Assembly (NCBI GenBank): GCA_015065645.1
Contig: SVPW01000001.1
Coordinates: 60,593-124,592 of the forward strand
From: Oscillospiraceae bacterium
GTDB taxonomy: Bacteria; Bacillota; Clostridia; Oscillospirales; Acutalibacteraceae
Direction: 5' to 3'
Length of the DNA: 64,000 nucleotides
Shown: piece after piece, positions 49,971-60,851 of the stretch
Layout: each line of letters starts with the position of its first letter
Numbering within the stretch: position 1 is the first letter of the stretch
Translations under genes and position numbers: made by a program
The notes under the pieces: model-generated
The model's input: the letters and a program-made list of their open reading frames with translations, nothing else
What the model was told of the DNA's origin: nothing
Databases searched by the model: none

Positions 49971-51587
49971 TTACTGAATATCCTTACCTTCAGCAACACG
50001 CTCAATAAACTTTATAAGACGGCTTACTTCACTTGTGCCAACTCTACCCATACTTTCTCCATCAATTTTATACAAATATTTTGTAGCGCTTGAGGGATAG
50101 AATGAAATAGTCTTTTTAGAGCCATCGGCGGTATATGTCATAGTAACGGTAAATACAGCCTCATTTGAGGTGGAGCTTGTATCAAAATCAGCAACAGTAA
50201 GACCAACATACTCCTGATAGAAGTTTTGAAAATAGCTTGCCGTTATTTTTTTACCGTCACAGGAAATTACAAATCTTTCTTCTGCATCATCACTGTCATC
50301 ATAAACAATGTCAAAGCTGTGCTGCATACCCTCAGAAACAAAGGTCATATTTGAAAGGTCGGTAATTGAACCCATATACACCTGATTACCATAAAAATCA
50401 GTAGCTTTATAATCCACAAATGTGATATTTGAAGCCGGCACCTTGCAAATAACCTCACTGTCATCAGCAACAACAGCATAATTACCGTCAGGCTGAACAG
50501 CCGAAATTTTAATTGTGCGGGTCACATTTGCAACCTTTAGAACTATAGTCATATAAGGATTATCAAGACCGTATTGTTTAAGCGAAGATGATAAAACATC
50601 GGTGCTGTAGATACCGCTTGACGAAATGCCGGAGCTGAACATAGTAAGAAGCTCTGTTACGGCTTCCCCGCCCATACGGCTTTCGGGAGAAGAGATAACA
50701 TACGGCAAATAAGCTGAAAACAGCTCATTATTATTCATATTAATAACAAGTGCTTTTGAATAATTTTTACCGCTAATAGTTATGCTTTCAAACGAAGTAA
50801 GTGTGCCGTTTGTAACATATTTTTCTCCCAAAGAGGCAACATCAACCGCAGATATTGAAAAGCTCTTATAAAGGTCTTCCTCACCAAAATCAAGATTATC
50901 AAGGGTGGTTTTTTCCACAAGATAAACGCTTTCTTTTGATGAAACCGATGTGCTGTATGCAGATTGTCCCATAAACTCTTTACCCACTGTAACGGTTACA
51001 ACAGAACCATCCGTTTTGGTAATATTCATTGTATAAGTGGGGGTTGCAAAACCATAGGTTTCATCAGTATGACCTGAAATCTCATGTGTTGAACTGAGCT
51101 TTAAAACACCCGATATAATATTTGAAATTTTATCAGAGCTTATAAGCTTTTCTTCCCCTCCAAGCATTGCCCAAACAGTTTCAGTGCTTGAAGAAGAGCT
51201 ACTTTCCTTAATTGAATGTGTGGCATTAAAGGTAAATGTGCCGTTTTTATTGGTTATAACCACCTGATTCACCTCTTCTTCCTTTAAAGAAAGCAGTTCG
51301 TATGAGGTGGTGGAGGAGTTATTATTTGAGTCTGGATTTTTTTCCTCCATTGTTTTTATATAGGTAAGCACATACCATAATGTAACACCCAAAACCACAA
51401 CCAACAAGCAGGATATAACTATTTTTATAACCGAATTCTTATTGCTTTTTGGGGCTTTTTTCTTATGCTCTGCAGGATCTGAAAAAATTGTATCAAAGCC
51501 TGCAAATTCATCTACATAGGCCTCTTCGGGTGCCGAATTTTCATCCGGCACACCGTTTAGATTATTATTTTGGTTTAAATCACTCAT
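49971..51587 (-). CDS. DUF4340 domain-containing protein
   Basis: start MSDLNQNNN; TM then repeats; position downstream of GldG-like gene. Confidence 0.75.
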   Translation of the reverse strand: MSDLNQNNNLNGVPDENSAPEEAYVDEFAGFDTIFSDPAEHKKKAPKSNKNSVIKIVISCLLVVVLGVTLWYVLTYIKTMEEKNPDSNNNSSTTSYELLSLKEEEVNQVVITNKNGTFTFNATHSIKESSSSSSTETVWAMLGGEEKLISSDKISNIISGVLKLSSTHEISGHTDETYGFATPTYTMNITKTDGSVVTVTVGKEFMGQSAYSTSVSSKESVYLVEKTTLDNLDFGEEDLYKSFSISAVDVASLGEKYVTNGTLTSFESITISGKNYSKALVINMNNNELFSAYLPYVISSPESRMGGEAVTELLTMFSSGISSSGIYSTDVLSSSLKQYGLDNPYMTIVLKVANVTRTIKISAVQPDGNYAVVADDSEVICKVPASNITFVDYKATDFYGNQVYMGSITDLSNMTFVSEGMQHSFDIVYDDSDDAEERFVISCDGKKITASYFQNFYQEYVGLTVADFDTSSTSNEAVFTVTMTYTADGSKKTISFYPSSATKYLYKIDGESMGRVGTSEVSRLIKFIERVAEGKDIQ

Positions 51588-53164
51588 TTGGCATTTTTTC
51601 TCCTGATATAGATAACTATTGCAAGAATGAGCATTGCAACGGGAACAAGCACAACAAATATCCACTGAATAGTGCTTGCTGTTGATTCAACAGGTGTAAA
51701 TGTTTTAGAGGTAATAGTTTTAGAATCAAACTCTATTTCCTCAACACCGTTTTCAACGAAATAATCATTTGCAATTAAAAGGAACTGTGTATTAAGAAGT
51801 CCATCCATTTTAGGAGATACAAAATCCGCAGATGAGAACGCAAATACCGCACTGCTTACCTCATCACCCGAATCGGTATATCCGCTTTTGGTGGAGTAAG
51901 CAATAAGGGAATATGTGCCGCAATCGGAAGAGGAATAATCATTCCAATCAGCAGAGGAACCTATAGGAGCTTCTACTATAGTATCAGGAGAAGATAAAAA
52001 TGTTTCGGCTTTTGTATTCAAATCCACAGGTGAGCCAATGGTTATGGGAACATTTTCTGTAGATACTATACCACCGTATGTTGTGGACATATACAAAGAT
52101 GTAGGTTGACCTGAAACGCAATACTGACCCGAAGTTTCAAACAATATACCCTCTCTTACAACAATACCCCAATCTGAAAGAAACTCATTGAGATTAGGTG
52201 TGTTTTGTGCAGCTGTTCCACCAATATATATTAGAGTTTTGCCAAGCTTTCCGCCATTTTCAAGGAAGGTATTCAAAACATCAAGCTCACTTGCCTGAAA
52301 ATCAATATTAGGCTGAATAATAACAACAACATCACAGGTTTCAGGAATCTCATTTATTGCAAGACCATCCATACTCTCAACATCAAAGTTGTTACTCGTA
52401 AGAAGCTTCTCATAAGCACTAAACAATGTTTTGGTTGAATCTGCGGAGTGACCTGTCAAAAGCAGTGCTTTTTTATCAACGCCCAAAACATACTCAATAG
52501 CATTACTTAAAGCACTTTCAATATTATTTCCGGAGATGCTTGAATAATATGAGCTACTATCCTGAACCATATTATAAATGGTGTTAAAGGTCAATACCTT
52601 ATGGCGCTCAGTTTCAGCACCTTCATTATCAATAACAGCAGATACAATAATATCACCGTAAGACAAATTATCACTTGAATACTTTTGATGAATTTGTGCA
52701 TATGCAGCATCGGAATACATATCAACATACTTTACCGTTATTTTATCATTGTATTCAGGATATTTATTTATAAAACGAATGGTCTGCTTATAGTAATCGC
52801 TATAATCATCCATAAGATAATACATTTGCGGTGCAATACTTGACATATAGTTGACATAACTGCTTTCACCTGCACAAACGGTAATTGTAACAGGGGTTTC
52901 TATGCTTTCAATATAATCAACATTTTCTTCTGTTACGGTGCTGAGTCCATCAGCAGAAAGGTCATACTCAAGCTTAAATCGTTCTGAAAGAGCACCAACC
53001 AATATATTGAAAACTATAACAGCCGCCAAAAATAATGCTGTTATCAAAAGAGAAAATCCGCCACGACGCAAAAGAAGTTGATTTTTAATCTTTTTTATCT
53101 TTTCTTTTTTATTCTTTTTCTCAACGGGCTTTTCGGTAAGATTTTTATTTTCCATATTCTTCAT
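51584..53164 (-). CDS. GldG-family ABC-type transport auxiliary protein
   Basis: N-term TM, ...ILVGALSERFKLEYDLSADGLSTVTEEN, C-term TM. Confidence 0.85.
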   Translation of the reverse strand: MKNMENKNLTEKPVEKKNKKEKIKKIKNQLLLRRGGFSLLITALFLAAVIVFNILVGALSERFKLEYDLSADGLSTVTEENVDYIESIETPVTITVCAGESSYVNYMSSIAPQMYYLMDDYSDYYKQTIRFINKYPEYNDKITVKYVDMYSDAAYAQIHQKYSSDNLSYGDIIVSAVIDNEGAETERHKVLTFNTIYNMVQDSSSYYSSISGNNIESALSNAIEYVLGVDKKALLLTGHSADSTKTLFSAYEKLLTSNNFDVESMDGLAINEIPETCDVVVIIQPNIDFQASELDVLNTFLENGGKLGKTLIYIGGTAAQNTPNLNEFLSDWGIVVREGILFETSGQYCVSGQPTSLYMSTTYGGIVSTENVPITIGSPVDLNTKAETFLSSPDTIVEAPIGSSADWNDYSSSDCGTYSLIAYSTKSGYTDSGDEVSSAVFAFSSADFVSPKMDGLLNTQFLLIANDYFVENGVEEIEFDSKTITSKTFTPVESTASTIQWIFVVLVPVAMLILAIVIYIRRKNAK

Positions 53165-53170
53165 TCCTCC

Positions 53171-53935
53171 TTATGCCCATCTTCTCTTCTCAAGCGAACG
53201 AACCGAAAGGAACAGGAACGCCGCAATAAAGCTGAGATAATAAACCATATCGCCAAGAGTGATTATCTGTAAATAGAACTGATCAAGCGGTGCTGTAAGA
53301 GTGAGCTTATCAAGCAAATAAACAAGTCCGTTCTGAAGTGCCAAAACAACATCGGATATCCATTTAACCGAAATACCTGTAACAGAGGTTTTGGAAGACT
53401 CAATCCAATAAACGATATTTGGCATAAGCATTATCAGCAGATTAACAATAAGGGTTGCTATAGCTGCAACCGAAGTGCTTTCGGTTAAGGAAGAAATAAA
53501 CAAACCGATTGCAATAAGTGTTGCACCAAAAAGCAACATACCGAACAGCATATAAAGATATGCGCCTACATTCACTTCAACAAGATTTGCAGCAATCATT
53601 TCAAAAATAACCGTGGGTGCAAAGCTTATGCAGTAAACCGCAAATGCGGCAAGGAATTTACCAAAAATAATGCCCGAAAGCGGAACAGGAGCTGTAAGCA
53701 AAGCCTGATCAACCTTACTATGCCTATCTTCACTTAAAAGCTTCATTGTAATTATCGGAACCAAAAACAGCAAATAGCTGTTCATTGAACCGGTGGTAAG
53801 TGCAACATCGGCAACACCGTCGCTGTATGCCATACGGAACTGAAGTCCCAAAAAGAAAAACATAATAGCCAAGAAAATATATCCTACGGGTGAAGTGAAA
53901 TATGACTTAAACTCACGCTTAAAAATAGCTATCAT
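53171..53935 (-). CDS. ABC transporter permease (GldF-like)
   Basis: AIFKREFKSYFTSPVGYIFLAI. Confidence 0.9.
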   Translation of the reverse strand: MIAIFKREFKSYFTSPVGYIFLAIMFFFLGLQFRMAYSDGVADVALTTGSMNSYLLFLVPIITMKLLSEDRHSKVDQALLTAPVPLSGIIFGKFLAAFAVYCISFAPTVIFEMIAANLVEVNVGAYLYMLFGMLLFGATLIAIGLFISSLTESTSVAAIATLIVNLLIMLMPNIVYWIESSKTSVTGISVKWISDVVLALQNGLVYLLDKLTLTAPLDQFYLQIITLGDMVYYLSFIAAFLFLSVRSLEKRRWA

Positions 53936-54996
53936 TCTTCATCGACTCCTTCCTCATCAATTTCCAAATCCTCAAGATTAATCTTTACACCTTCAAGATC
54001 AATTTCTTCATTAGTATCATCTTTTTTCGGCAATGTTCCCAGCATTCTGCGTGCCTCATCATTATCGGCAACCTCAGTAAGACGCAGGAACACCTGCTCC
54101 AAAGAAAGGTCATTTGCAGTAAGGGAAAGAATGGTCTTACCACGGGAAACAACACGCTCATAAACTGCGGCACGAATATCCGCACCGTCTTTTGGGGTGA
54201 TATAAAAATCATAGGTGCCTGCTTCCTTTCTTCCCAAGGAGCTCACCCTTGCCACACCCTTAACCGTGCTGAGAGCTGCAAGCATATCCTCCTCATCACA
54301 AACAATTCGTGCTGTGAGAGACGGGTCTTTTGAAAGCTTTGCCGAAAGATTATCCGGTGTATCATCAGCAACTATTTGGCCACGATTAATAATAATAACA
54401 CGGCGGCATATTGCTGAAATTTCCGAAAGGATATGGGATGACAAAATAATTGTATGGTTTTTACCCAATTTTGCAATAAGATTACGTATTTCAATTATCT
54501 GCTTGGGGTCAAGACCAACCGTAGGCTCATCCAAAATAAGTACATCAGGGTTGCCTATAAGTGCCTGTGCAAAGCCTACACGCTGCCTATAACCCTTTGA
54601 AAGATGCTTTATAAGACGGTTTTGAACATGGTCTATCTTAACCAGTCTCATAATCTCTTCAATATGCGGCTTTTTAGGGAAACGAACCTTTTTAAGGTCA
54701 TAAATAAAATTAAGATACTCCCTAACCTTCATATCGGTATAAAGTGGGGGCAATTCAGGCAGATAGCCTATACGCTTTTTAGCCTCTTCCGGATCCCTTA
54801 AAATATCAAATCCGTCAATACTAACCTTACCCTGCGTTAAAGAAAGATACCCGGTTAATATGTTCATAATTGTTGATTTTCCTGCACCGTTAGGTCCCAA
54901 AAAGCCAACAACCTCACCCTTGCTTATTGAAAAGTCAACATTATCAACAGCAAGGAAGTTTCCGTACCTTTTACTGAGTCCGGTAACCTCAATCAT
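53932..54996 (-). CDS. ABC transporter ATP-binding protein
   Basis: GPNGAGKST, LSKGYRQRVG. Confidence 0.95.
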   Translation of the reverse strand: MIEVTGLSKRYGNFLAVDNVDFSISKGEVVGFLGPNGAGKSTIMNILTGYLSLTQGKVSIDGFDILRDPEEAKKRIGYLPELPPLYTDMKVREYLNFIYDLKKVRFPKKPHIEEIMRLVKIDHVQNRLIKHLSKGYRQRVGFAQALIGNPDVLILDEPTVGLDPKQIIEIRNLIAKLGKNHTIILSSHILSEISAICRRVIIINRGQIVADDTPDNLSAKLSKDPSLTARIVCDEEDMLAALSTVKGVARVSSLGRKEAGTYDFYITPKDGADIRAAVYERVVSRGKTILSLTANDLSLEQVFLRLTEVADNDEARRMLGTLPKKDDTNEEIDLEGVKINLEDLEIDEEGVDEE

Positions 54997-55235
54997 TAAT
55001 ACTCCTCCAATTTAAAGTGCCTAAGCACCATAATTAAACTAATTTATACTATCATAAAAAAACACATAATTTGTAAACAAGTTTTTAACAATAGCTAAAA
55101 ATATTATACTTCATTTCGTTCCCACAATCAAGTATTTTATATTATATATACACCGCAAAGCTTAAAAGTAATTGAAATTTGAAAAATTTTGTGATATTAT
55201 ATCTATAATTTATAAATTAAAGTTTGGTGAAAGTA

Positions 55236-56606
55236 ATGCAAAGAGAACGATTAGGCAGTCGACTTGGCTTTATTTTGCTTAGTGCAGGCTGTGCAATAGG
55301 AATAGGAAATGTTTGGAAATTCCCATGGATGGCAAGGGAAAACGGCGGAGGAATTTTTGTACTTATATACCTTATATTCCTTATTGCTTTAGGCGTACCC
55401 GTTATGACAATGGAGTTTGCGGTTGGCCGTGCGGCACAAAAAAGCCCTGTTAAAATTTATAATGAGCTTGAACCAAAGGGTTCAAAATGGCATTGGCATG
55501 GTTATCTTGCAATGGCAGGCAACTACATTCTTATGATGTTTTACACCTGCGTTTCAGGCTGGATGCTTAACTATTTTGTATCAACTGCGTCAGGTAAATT
55601 TGATGGTAAAAACCCACAGCAGATAGAAACCGCATTTGACAGTATGAAGGCAGACCCCGTACAGCAGATTGTGTTTATGGCAATCGTTGTGGTAATTGGC
55701 TTTACGGTTTGCTCAATAGGTGTTCAAAAAGGTCTTGAACGGGTAACCAAATATATGATGTTGGCTCTTCTTGCAATTATGGTTGTGCTTGCGGTAAACA
55801 GCATCTTTCTTGACGGCGGAAAAGAAGGTCTTACAGAATATCTTATACCTGATCTCACCAAGATAAACACACCCAAAAAGGCAATAACCGTAATTACGGG
55901 TGCTATGACACAATCCTTCTTTACACTAAGCCTTGGTATAGGCTCAATGGCAATATTCGGCAGCTACATAGGCAAAGACCGTTCATTGCTCGGCGAATCG
56001 GTAAACATCGCTTTTCTTGATACCTTTGTTGCAATTACATCGGGACTTATCATTTTCCCTGCCGCCGCCGCATTTAACATTGATGAAAACTTAGCAGGAC
56101 CTTCACTCATTTTTGTAACACTTCCAAACATCTTTAATAATATGCCTCTTGGCAGACTGTGGGGAAGCTTGTTCTTTGTATTTATGTCATTTGCCGCATT
56201 TTCAACTATTTTTGCGGTATTTGAAAACATTGTTGCCTGCACCACAGATTTATTTAAGGTAAGCCGCAAAAAAGCCTGTCTTATAAACACAATAGTAATG
56301 TTCATCCTTTCCCTGCCCTGTGCATTGGGCTACAGCCTTTTCAAGGATTTCCACCCATTTGGAGAGGATACATTTGTACTTGACCTTGAGGATTTTATTG
56401 TAAGTGACATAATGCTTCCTATAGGCGCACTTGTATTTATTATTTTCTGTGTAACCAAATACGGCTGGGGATGGAAAAATTTTAAAGCCGAAGCCAACTC
56501 CGGAAAAGGACTCAAAGTGGCAAATTGGATGCGTGGATATCTCACATTTGTACTTCCCGTAATTGTAATCATTTTATTAATTTCAAGAATAGCAAGTAAA
56601 TTCTAA
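55236..56606 (+). CDS. sodium-dependent (NSS family) transporter
   Basis: GSRLGFILLSAGCAIGIGNVWKFPWMARENGGG. Confidence 0.95.
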   Translation: MQRERLGSRLGFILLSAGCAIGIGNVWKFPWMARENGGGIFVLIYLIFLIALGVPVMTMEFAVGRAAQKSPVKIYNELEPKGSKWHWHGYLAMAGNYILMMFYTCVSGWMLNYFVSTASGKFDGKNPQQIETAFDSMKADPVQQIVFMAIVVVIGFTVCSIGVQKGLERVTKYMMLALLAIMVVLAVNSIFLDGGKEGLTEYLIPDLTKINTPKKAITVITGAMTQSFFTLSLGIGSMAIFGSYIGKDRSLLGESVNIAFLDTFVAITSGLIIFPAAAAFNIDENLAGPSLIFVTLPNIFNNMPLGRLWGSLFFVFMSFAAFSTIFAVFENIVACTTDLFKVSRKKACLINTIVMFILSLPCALGYSLFKDFHPFGEDTFVLDLEDFIVSDIMLPIGALVFIIFCVTKYGWGWKNFKAEANSGKGLKVANWMRGYLTFVLPVIVIILLISRIASKF

Positions 56607-56610
56607 CAAT

Positions 56611-56653
56611 AAAAATACGGCGATAACCAAAAACGGTATCGCCGTATTTTTTA
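56611..56653. terminator. bidirectional terminator
   Basis: aaaaatacggcgata...tatcgccgtatttttt. Confidence 0.85.
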
Positions 56654-57565
56654 TTTACCCTCTAATTTTAAAGCCTCAATCATTTTCTTAGCATCACGAT
56701 TACCTTGAAGTGCGGCTTTAAGCTTTTTAAAGCGCTGTTTTTCAAACATAAGCTTTAAAATCATCCAACGAAATACTGCTTTTCGTTCCAACCGCTTATC
56801 AACAACATCCCTGTGCTTATAACGGTAATACTTAGCATTACGAACAAAATAATAAGTTCTCAGCGGTGAATGATTATAGGTGAACATTGGTTTTTGAAGC
56901 TTTTTTATTCCAAACAATCTGCCAAACGGTATAAAAAAGGTAATCTCCTGCGCCAAACCCAATCTATGCCTTAAAATCGCCTGATTATCCTTTAATATCA
57001 AATACCCGTATTTTTCAACCGTTGTGCAGTAATCAAAATCAACATAATCAATAAACATTGCTTCATCAAAACCGCCTGCCTCACGGTAAATATCAAGCCT
57101 TATAAGTGAAGCCGATGTATCACAACGGTGTAAAAATTCATAATCCGGCAAACTTTCCGAGCTTATTACCTGAGGCTCATTATCATCTACATAACGGGGC
57201 GTAATAATTGCCACATTTTCAAACTCAAGATAACGGGAAAACTTATTTATAAGCTCCTCTTCGGGTAGAGAATCCTGATCAAGAAGCAACATCCACTCAA
57301 AGTTATCCGAAATAGCGGCATCACACATTTGATTAAGTGCCTTTGCCACACCCTCATTCTTTTCGTTTTCAATAAGCACAATACGCTCATCACTGCGTAC
57401 CTTTAGCTTAAATTCCCCTATATCACTTGAGGCATTATCCACAATATAAACCTTTTTAACCTGACGAAGCACCGAAGAAACATTTTCCCAAAGTCTTTCA
57501 ATATCAGGTTCATAAACCGTAATTCCGGCAGCAATTTCAGCCAAACAAATCGCCTCCCCAAACAT
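56651..57565 (-). CDS. glycosyltransferase family 2 (rhamnosyltransferase-like)
   Basis: VYIVDNASSD; LLLDQDS; FDEAMFIDYVDFDYC. Confidence 0.88.
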   Translation of the reverse strand: MFGEAICLAEIAAGITVYEPDIERLWENVSSVLRQVKKVYIVDNASSDIGEFKLKVRSDERIVLIENEKNEGVAKALNQMCDAAISDNFEWMLLLDQDSLPEEELINKFSRYLEFENVAIITPRYVDDNEPQVISSESLPDYEFLHRCDTSASLIRLDIYREAGGFDEAMFIDYVDFDYCTTVEKYGYLILKDNQAILRHRLGLAQEITFFIPFGRLFGIKKLQKPMFTYNHSPLRTYYFVRNAKYYRYKHRDVVDKRLERKAVFRWMILKLMFEKQRFKKLKAALQGNRDAKKMIEALKLEGK

Positions 57566-57636
57566 TTTAACACAAAAATATTCATTTTACAAGAGAGGCG
57601 CAAAAAACTTGAAATAAAGGGTATATTATGCTACAA

Positions 57637-58536
57637 TCACATAATAACGGTAAGCATAAGCATTTCTTCCAATCTTTCATAAATTTCCTTGGCGGTTTCT
57701 ATTGGTAACGGATTTTCGCCTTTACCCATTTCCACTGTAAAGCCGGGGCGGTTAAACTCCTTAATAAACCAATCCTTAAATCCTCCTCCAACAGCAAGCC
57801 CTTTAGGCTCTGATAACATATATCCGGATGTGGTTGCCATAATTTCTGCCATTTTACGGCTTCTTGCAGGCTCATAGTCACCGTATTTCCAATAAATTTC
57901 CTGACCTTGGGAATGAAGTGCCGCTACATGGCGTATTCTTTTGGTGCGGCAAAGCGTTGTAAGAGCAAGCGTTTCGGGCTCACTCTCAGCACGAAAACCT
58001 CCAAACCGTGTTAATGCAGGACCTGTTATTCCTGCTTCACATTCCATTTTGCGTAATTTTTCCCAATCGGCATCAAAATTATGGTTTATATCAACACCCC
58101 TTAAATTAGCATTCCATTTCTTTAAATTGCCGCCGGCAATTCTTAAAACATTTTCCGCCATAAAGCCTGCGGCAGAAGAACCATGCAAAACTATTTCACA
58201 GCCATCGGGATTAACGCAAGGAACAAATATTACACCTCTGCCAAACATAGCCTTTCTGGCATTAAAGCCTGCTATACTTTCATCATTTTGCAGTGCCTTG
58301 CACAGGCTTTCAATAAATCTTAAAAGCACCGTTTCGGTAATATACTCTGTTCCGTGAAAAGCAGCGGCAATAAGTGCATACTCCTGTGATTTTCCAATTT
58401 TTACAGCAGGTATATCCCTTCCTGCACAGCTTTTTCCAATATAAGAGATATTTAATAACGGATATTTTTTTGAAAGAGATAAAAGTGTTTGTTTAAGCGC
58501 AATATAATCATAAGCTTTAATTTCTGTTATGTACAT
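57637..58536 (-). CDS. M14 family zinc carboxypeptidase
   Basis: AAFHGTEYITE; NPDGCEIV; GVDINHNFDADW; FTVEMGKGENP. Confidence 0.92.
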   Translation of the reverse strand: MYITEIKAYDYIALKQTLLSLSKKYPLLNISYIGKSCAGRDIPAVKIGKSQEYALIAAAFHGTEYITETVLLRFIESLCKALQNDESIAGFNARKAMFGRGVIFVPCVNPDGCEIVLHGSSAAGFMAENVLRIAGGNLKKWNANLRGVDINHNFDADWEKLRKMECEAGITGPALTRFGGFRAESEPETLALTTLCRTKRIRHVAALHSQGQEIYWKYGDYEPARSRKMAEIMATTSGYMLSEPKGLAVGGGFKDWFIKEFNRPGFTVEMGKGENPLPIETAKEIYERLEEMLMLTVIM

Positions 58537-58580
58537 ATTTAATCACTCCGAATTAAATATATGAAAGGAAAAAATAAACT

Positions 58581-59129
58581 ATGAATTTGAAAGAAACACA
58601 AATCAGTTCGCAATACAAATATAAGGGTAAAATTATTAATATGCGTTTGGATGAAGCACTGCTTCCCGATGGCAATAAAGCACTTCGTGAGGTTGTGGAG
58701 CATCCCGGCGGTGTATGCGTTGTACCCATTGATGATGACCTTAATGTAACGCTTGTTCGCCAATTCCGTTATCCATACTTTGAGGAAATACTTGAAATCC
58801 CTGCCGGAAAGCGTGATAAGAAAGATGAAGATCCGCTTGAATGTGGAAAAAGAGAGCTTAAAGAGGAGGTTGGAGCCACAGCACAAAACTATACCTTTTT
58901 AGGAAAGCTCTACCCCACACCGGGATACTGCGGTGAGATTATCTGGATGTATGCGGCAACAGGTCTTTCTTACGGCGAACAATGCCTTGACGAGGATGAG
59001 TTTTTATACACACAAAGGCTACCTCTTGAAAGGGCGGTTGAAATGGTGCTTTCGGGCGAGATTACCGATGCCAAAACCCAAGCGGCGCTTTTAAAGGTTA
59101 AAATTTTAATAGAACAGGGAAAATTATAA
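58581..59129 (+). CDS. NUDIX hydrolase (ADP-ribose pyrophosphatase type)
   Basis: GKRDKKDEDPLECGKRELKEEVGA Nudix box. Confidence 0.95.
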   Translation: MNLKETQISSQYKYKGKIINMRLDEALLPDGNKALREVVEHPGGVCVVPIDDDLNVTLVRQFRYPYFEEILEIPAGKRDKKDEDPLECGKRELKEEVGATAQNYTFLGKLYPTPGYCGEIIWMYAATGLSYGEQCLDEDEFLYTQRLPLERAVEMVLSGEITDAKTQAALLKVKILIEQGKL

Positions 59130-59132
59130 AAA

Positions 59133-60851
59133 ATGAAAAGATTATTAAGCTATATTAAGGAATACCGAAAAGAATGTATTTTGGGACCCGTCTTTAAAAT
59201 GCTTGAGGCTTTGCTTGAGCTTTTTGTACCTTTGGTAGTGGCATCAATTATTGATAACGGTATAGGGAGAAAAAGTACCGAACACATTATATGGATGTGT
59301 ATTGTTTTGGTGCTGTTTGGTATAGTGGGACTATGTTTTTCACTTACAGCACAGTATTTTGCCGCAAAAGCGGCAGTGGGTTTTACCGCAAAGCTTAAAC
59401 ACAAGCTTTTTTCACGCATTATAAATCTTTCTTATACCGAATTGGACCGTGCAGGTGCATCAACACTCATTACCCGCATGACAGCGGATATGAATCAGAT
59501 ACAAACAGGCATTAACTTAGCACTTCGTCTTTTATTGCGCTCACCGTTTGTTGTTTTCGGCGCAATGATAATGGCTTTTACGGTTGATGTTAAAGCCGCA
59601 TTAATATTCGTTGTTGCAATTCCTGTTTTAGCAATAGTTGTTTTCGGTATTATGTTAATCTGTATACCGCTTTATAAAAAGGTTCAAACAAGGCTTGAAA
59701 GCGTTGTAAGCAGAACCCGTGAAAATCTTACGGGGGTAAGAGTTTTAAGAGCTTTTTGTAAGGAAAATCAGGAGATTGAAAGCTTCAATGCCGAAACGGA
59801 TAATCTTGCCCTTGCGCAAAGGCTTGTTGGAAGAATCTCAGCTTTGATGAATCCAATAACCTATATAATAGTGAATCTTGCAATAATATGGCTTATATAC
59901 ACAGGTGCAATAAGGGTTTATACAGGACTTATAACCCAAGGGGCGGTTGTTGCACTTTATAATTATATGTCACAAATTTTGGTTGAGCTTATAAAGCTTG
60001 CCGACCTTATTATAAACATCACAAAATCAATAGCTTCGGGAAAGCGTGTTTTTGCGGCTTTGGATTTACCTGAGGGTCAGGAAATTATAAAATCTGATGT
60101 TATGTCAACCGATTCTTTGGTGGAATTTCGTGATGTTTCTTTAAAATACAGCGGTGCTGGCGACTATTCACTTGAACATATAAGCTTTAAAGCTAAGGCA
60201 GGGCAAACCATTGGAATTATTGGTGGAACGGGTTCGGGTAAAAGCTCGCTTATAAACCTTATCCCCCGTTTTTACGATGCCAGTGAAGGTTCGGTTTTAT
60301 TTAACGGACTTGATGTGCGTTCATATAACCCTGAAAAGCTGCGTGAGCAAATAGGTGTTGTTCCGCAAAAGGCAATTCTTTTTAAAGGAACTATTGCGGA
60401 TAATCTGCGCTTTGGCAACGAAAACGCAACCGATGAGGAGCTTTTTGAAGCACTTGAAACAGCACAGGGAAAGGAATTTGTTTGTGCTCGTGAAAAAGGG
60501 CTTGAAAGCGAGGTTGAGCAGGGCGGAAAAAACCTTTCCGGCGGACAACGGCAAAGGCTCACCATTGCAAGAGCACTTGTTAAAAAACCAAATGTGCTTA
60601 TACTTGATGACAGCACTTCAGCTTTAGACTTTGCAACCGATGCCGCTTTGCGTGCGGCTTTGCGTTCACTTTCTTGGAAACCTACAGTATTTATTGTATC
60701 ACAACGCACCGCATCAATCATGCACGCAGATATAATTTTGGTTATGGATGACGGTGTTGTTGTAGCCTCAGGCACACACGATGAACTGCTTGAAAATTGC
60801 GAAATTTACCGTGAAATTTATGATTCACAGTATGAAAGGCAGGGTGAATAA
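59133..60851 (+). CDS. ABC transporter ATP-binding/permease
   Basis: GGTGSGKSSLI; LSGGQRQRLTIARAL; six TM. Confidence 0.95.
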   Translation: MKRLLSYIKEYRKECILGPVFKMLEALLELFVPLVVASIIDNGIGRKSTEHIIWMCIVLVLFGIVGLCFSLTAQYFAAKAAVGFTAKLKHKLFSRIINLSYTELDRAGASTLITRMTADMNQIQTGINLALRLLLRSPFVVFGAMIMAFTVDVKAALIFVVAIPVLAIVVFGIMLICIPLYKKVQTRLESVVSRTRENLTGVRVLRAFCKENQEIESFNAETDNLALAQRLVGRISALMNPITYIIVNLAIIWLIYTGAIRVYTGLITQGAVVALYNYMSQILVELIKLADLIINITKSIASGKRVFAALDLPEGQEIIKSDVMSTDSLVEFRDVSLKYSGAGDYSLEHISFKAKAGQTIGIIGGTGSGKSSLINLIPRFYDASEGSVLFNGLDVRSYNPEKLREQIGVVPQKAILFKGTIADNLRFGNENATDEELFEALETAQGKEFVCAREKGLESEVEQGGKNLSGGQRQRLTIARALVKKPNVLILDDSTSALDFATDAALRAALRSLSWKPTVFIVSQRTASIMHADIILVMDDGVVVASGTHDELLENCEIYREIYDSQYERQGE

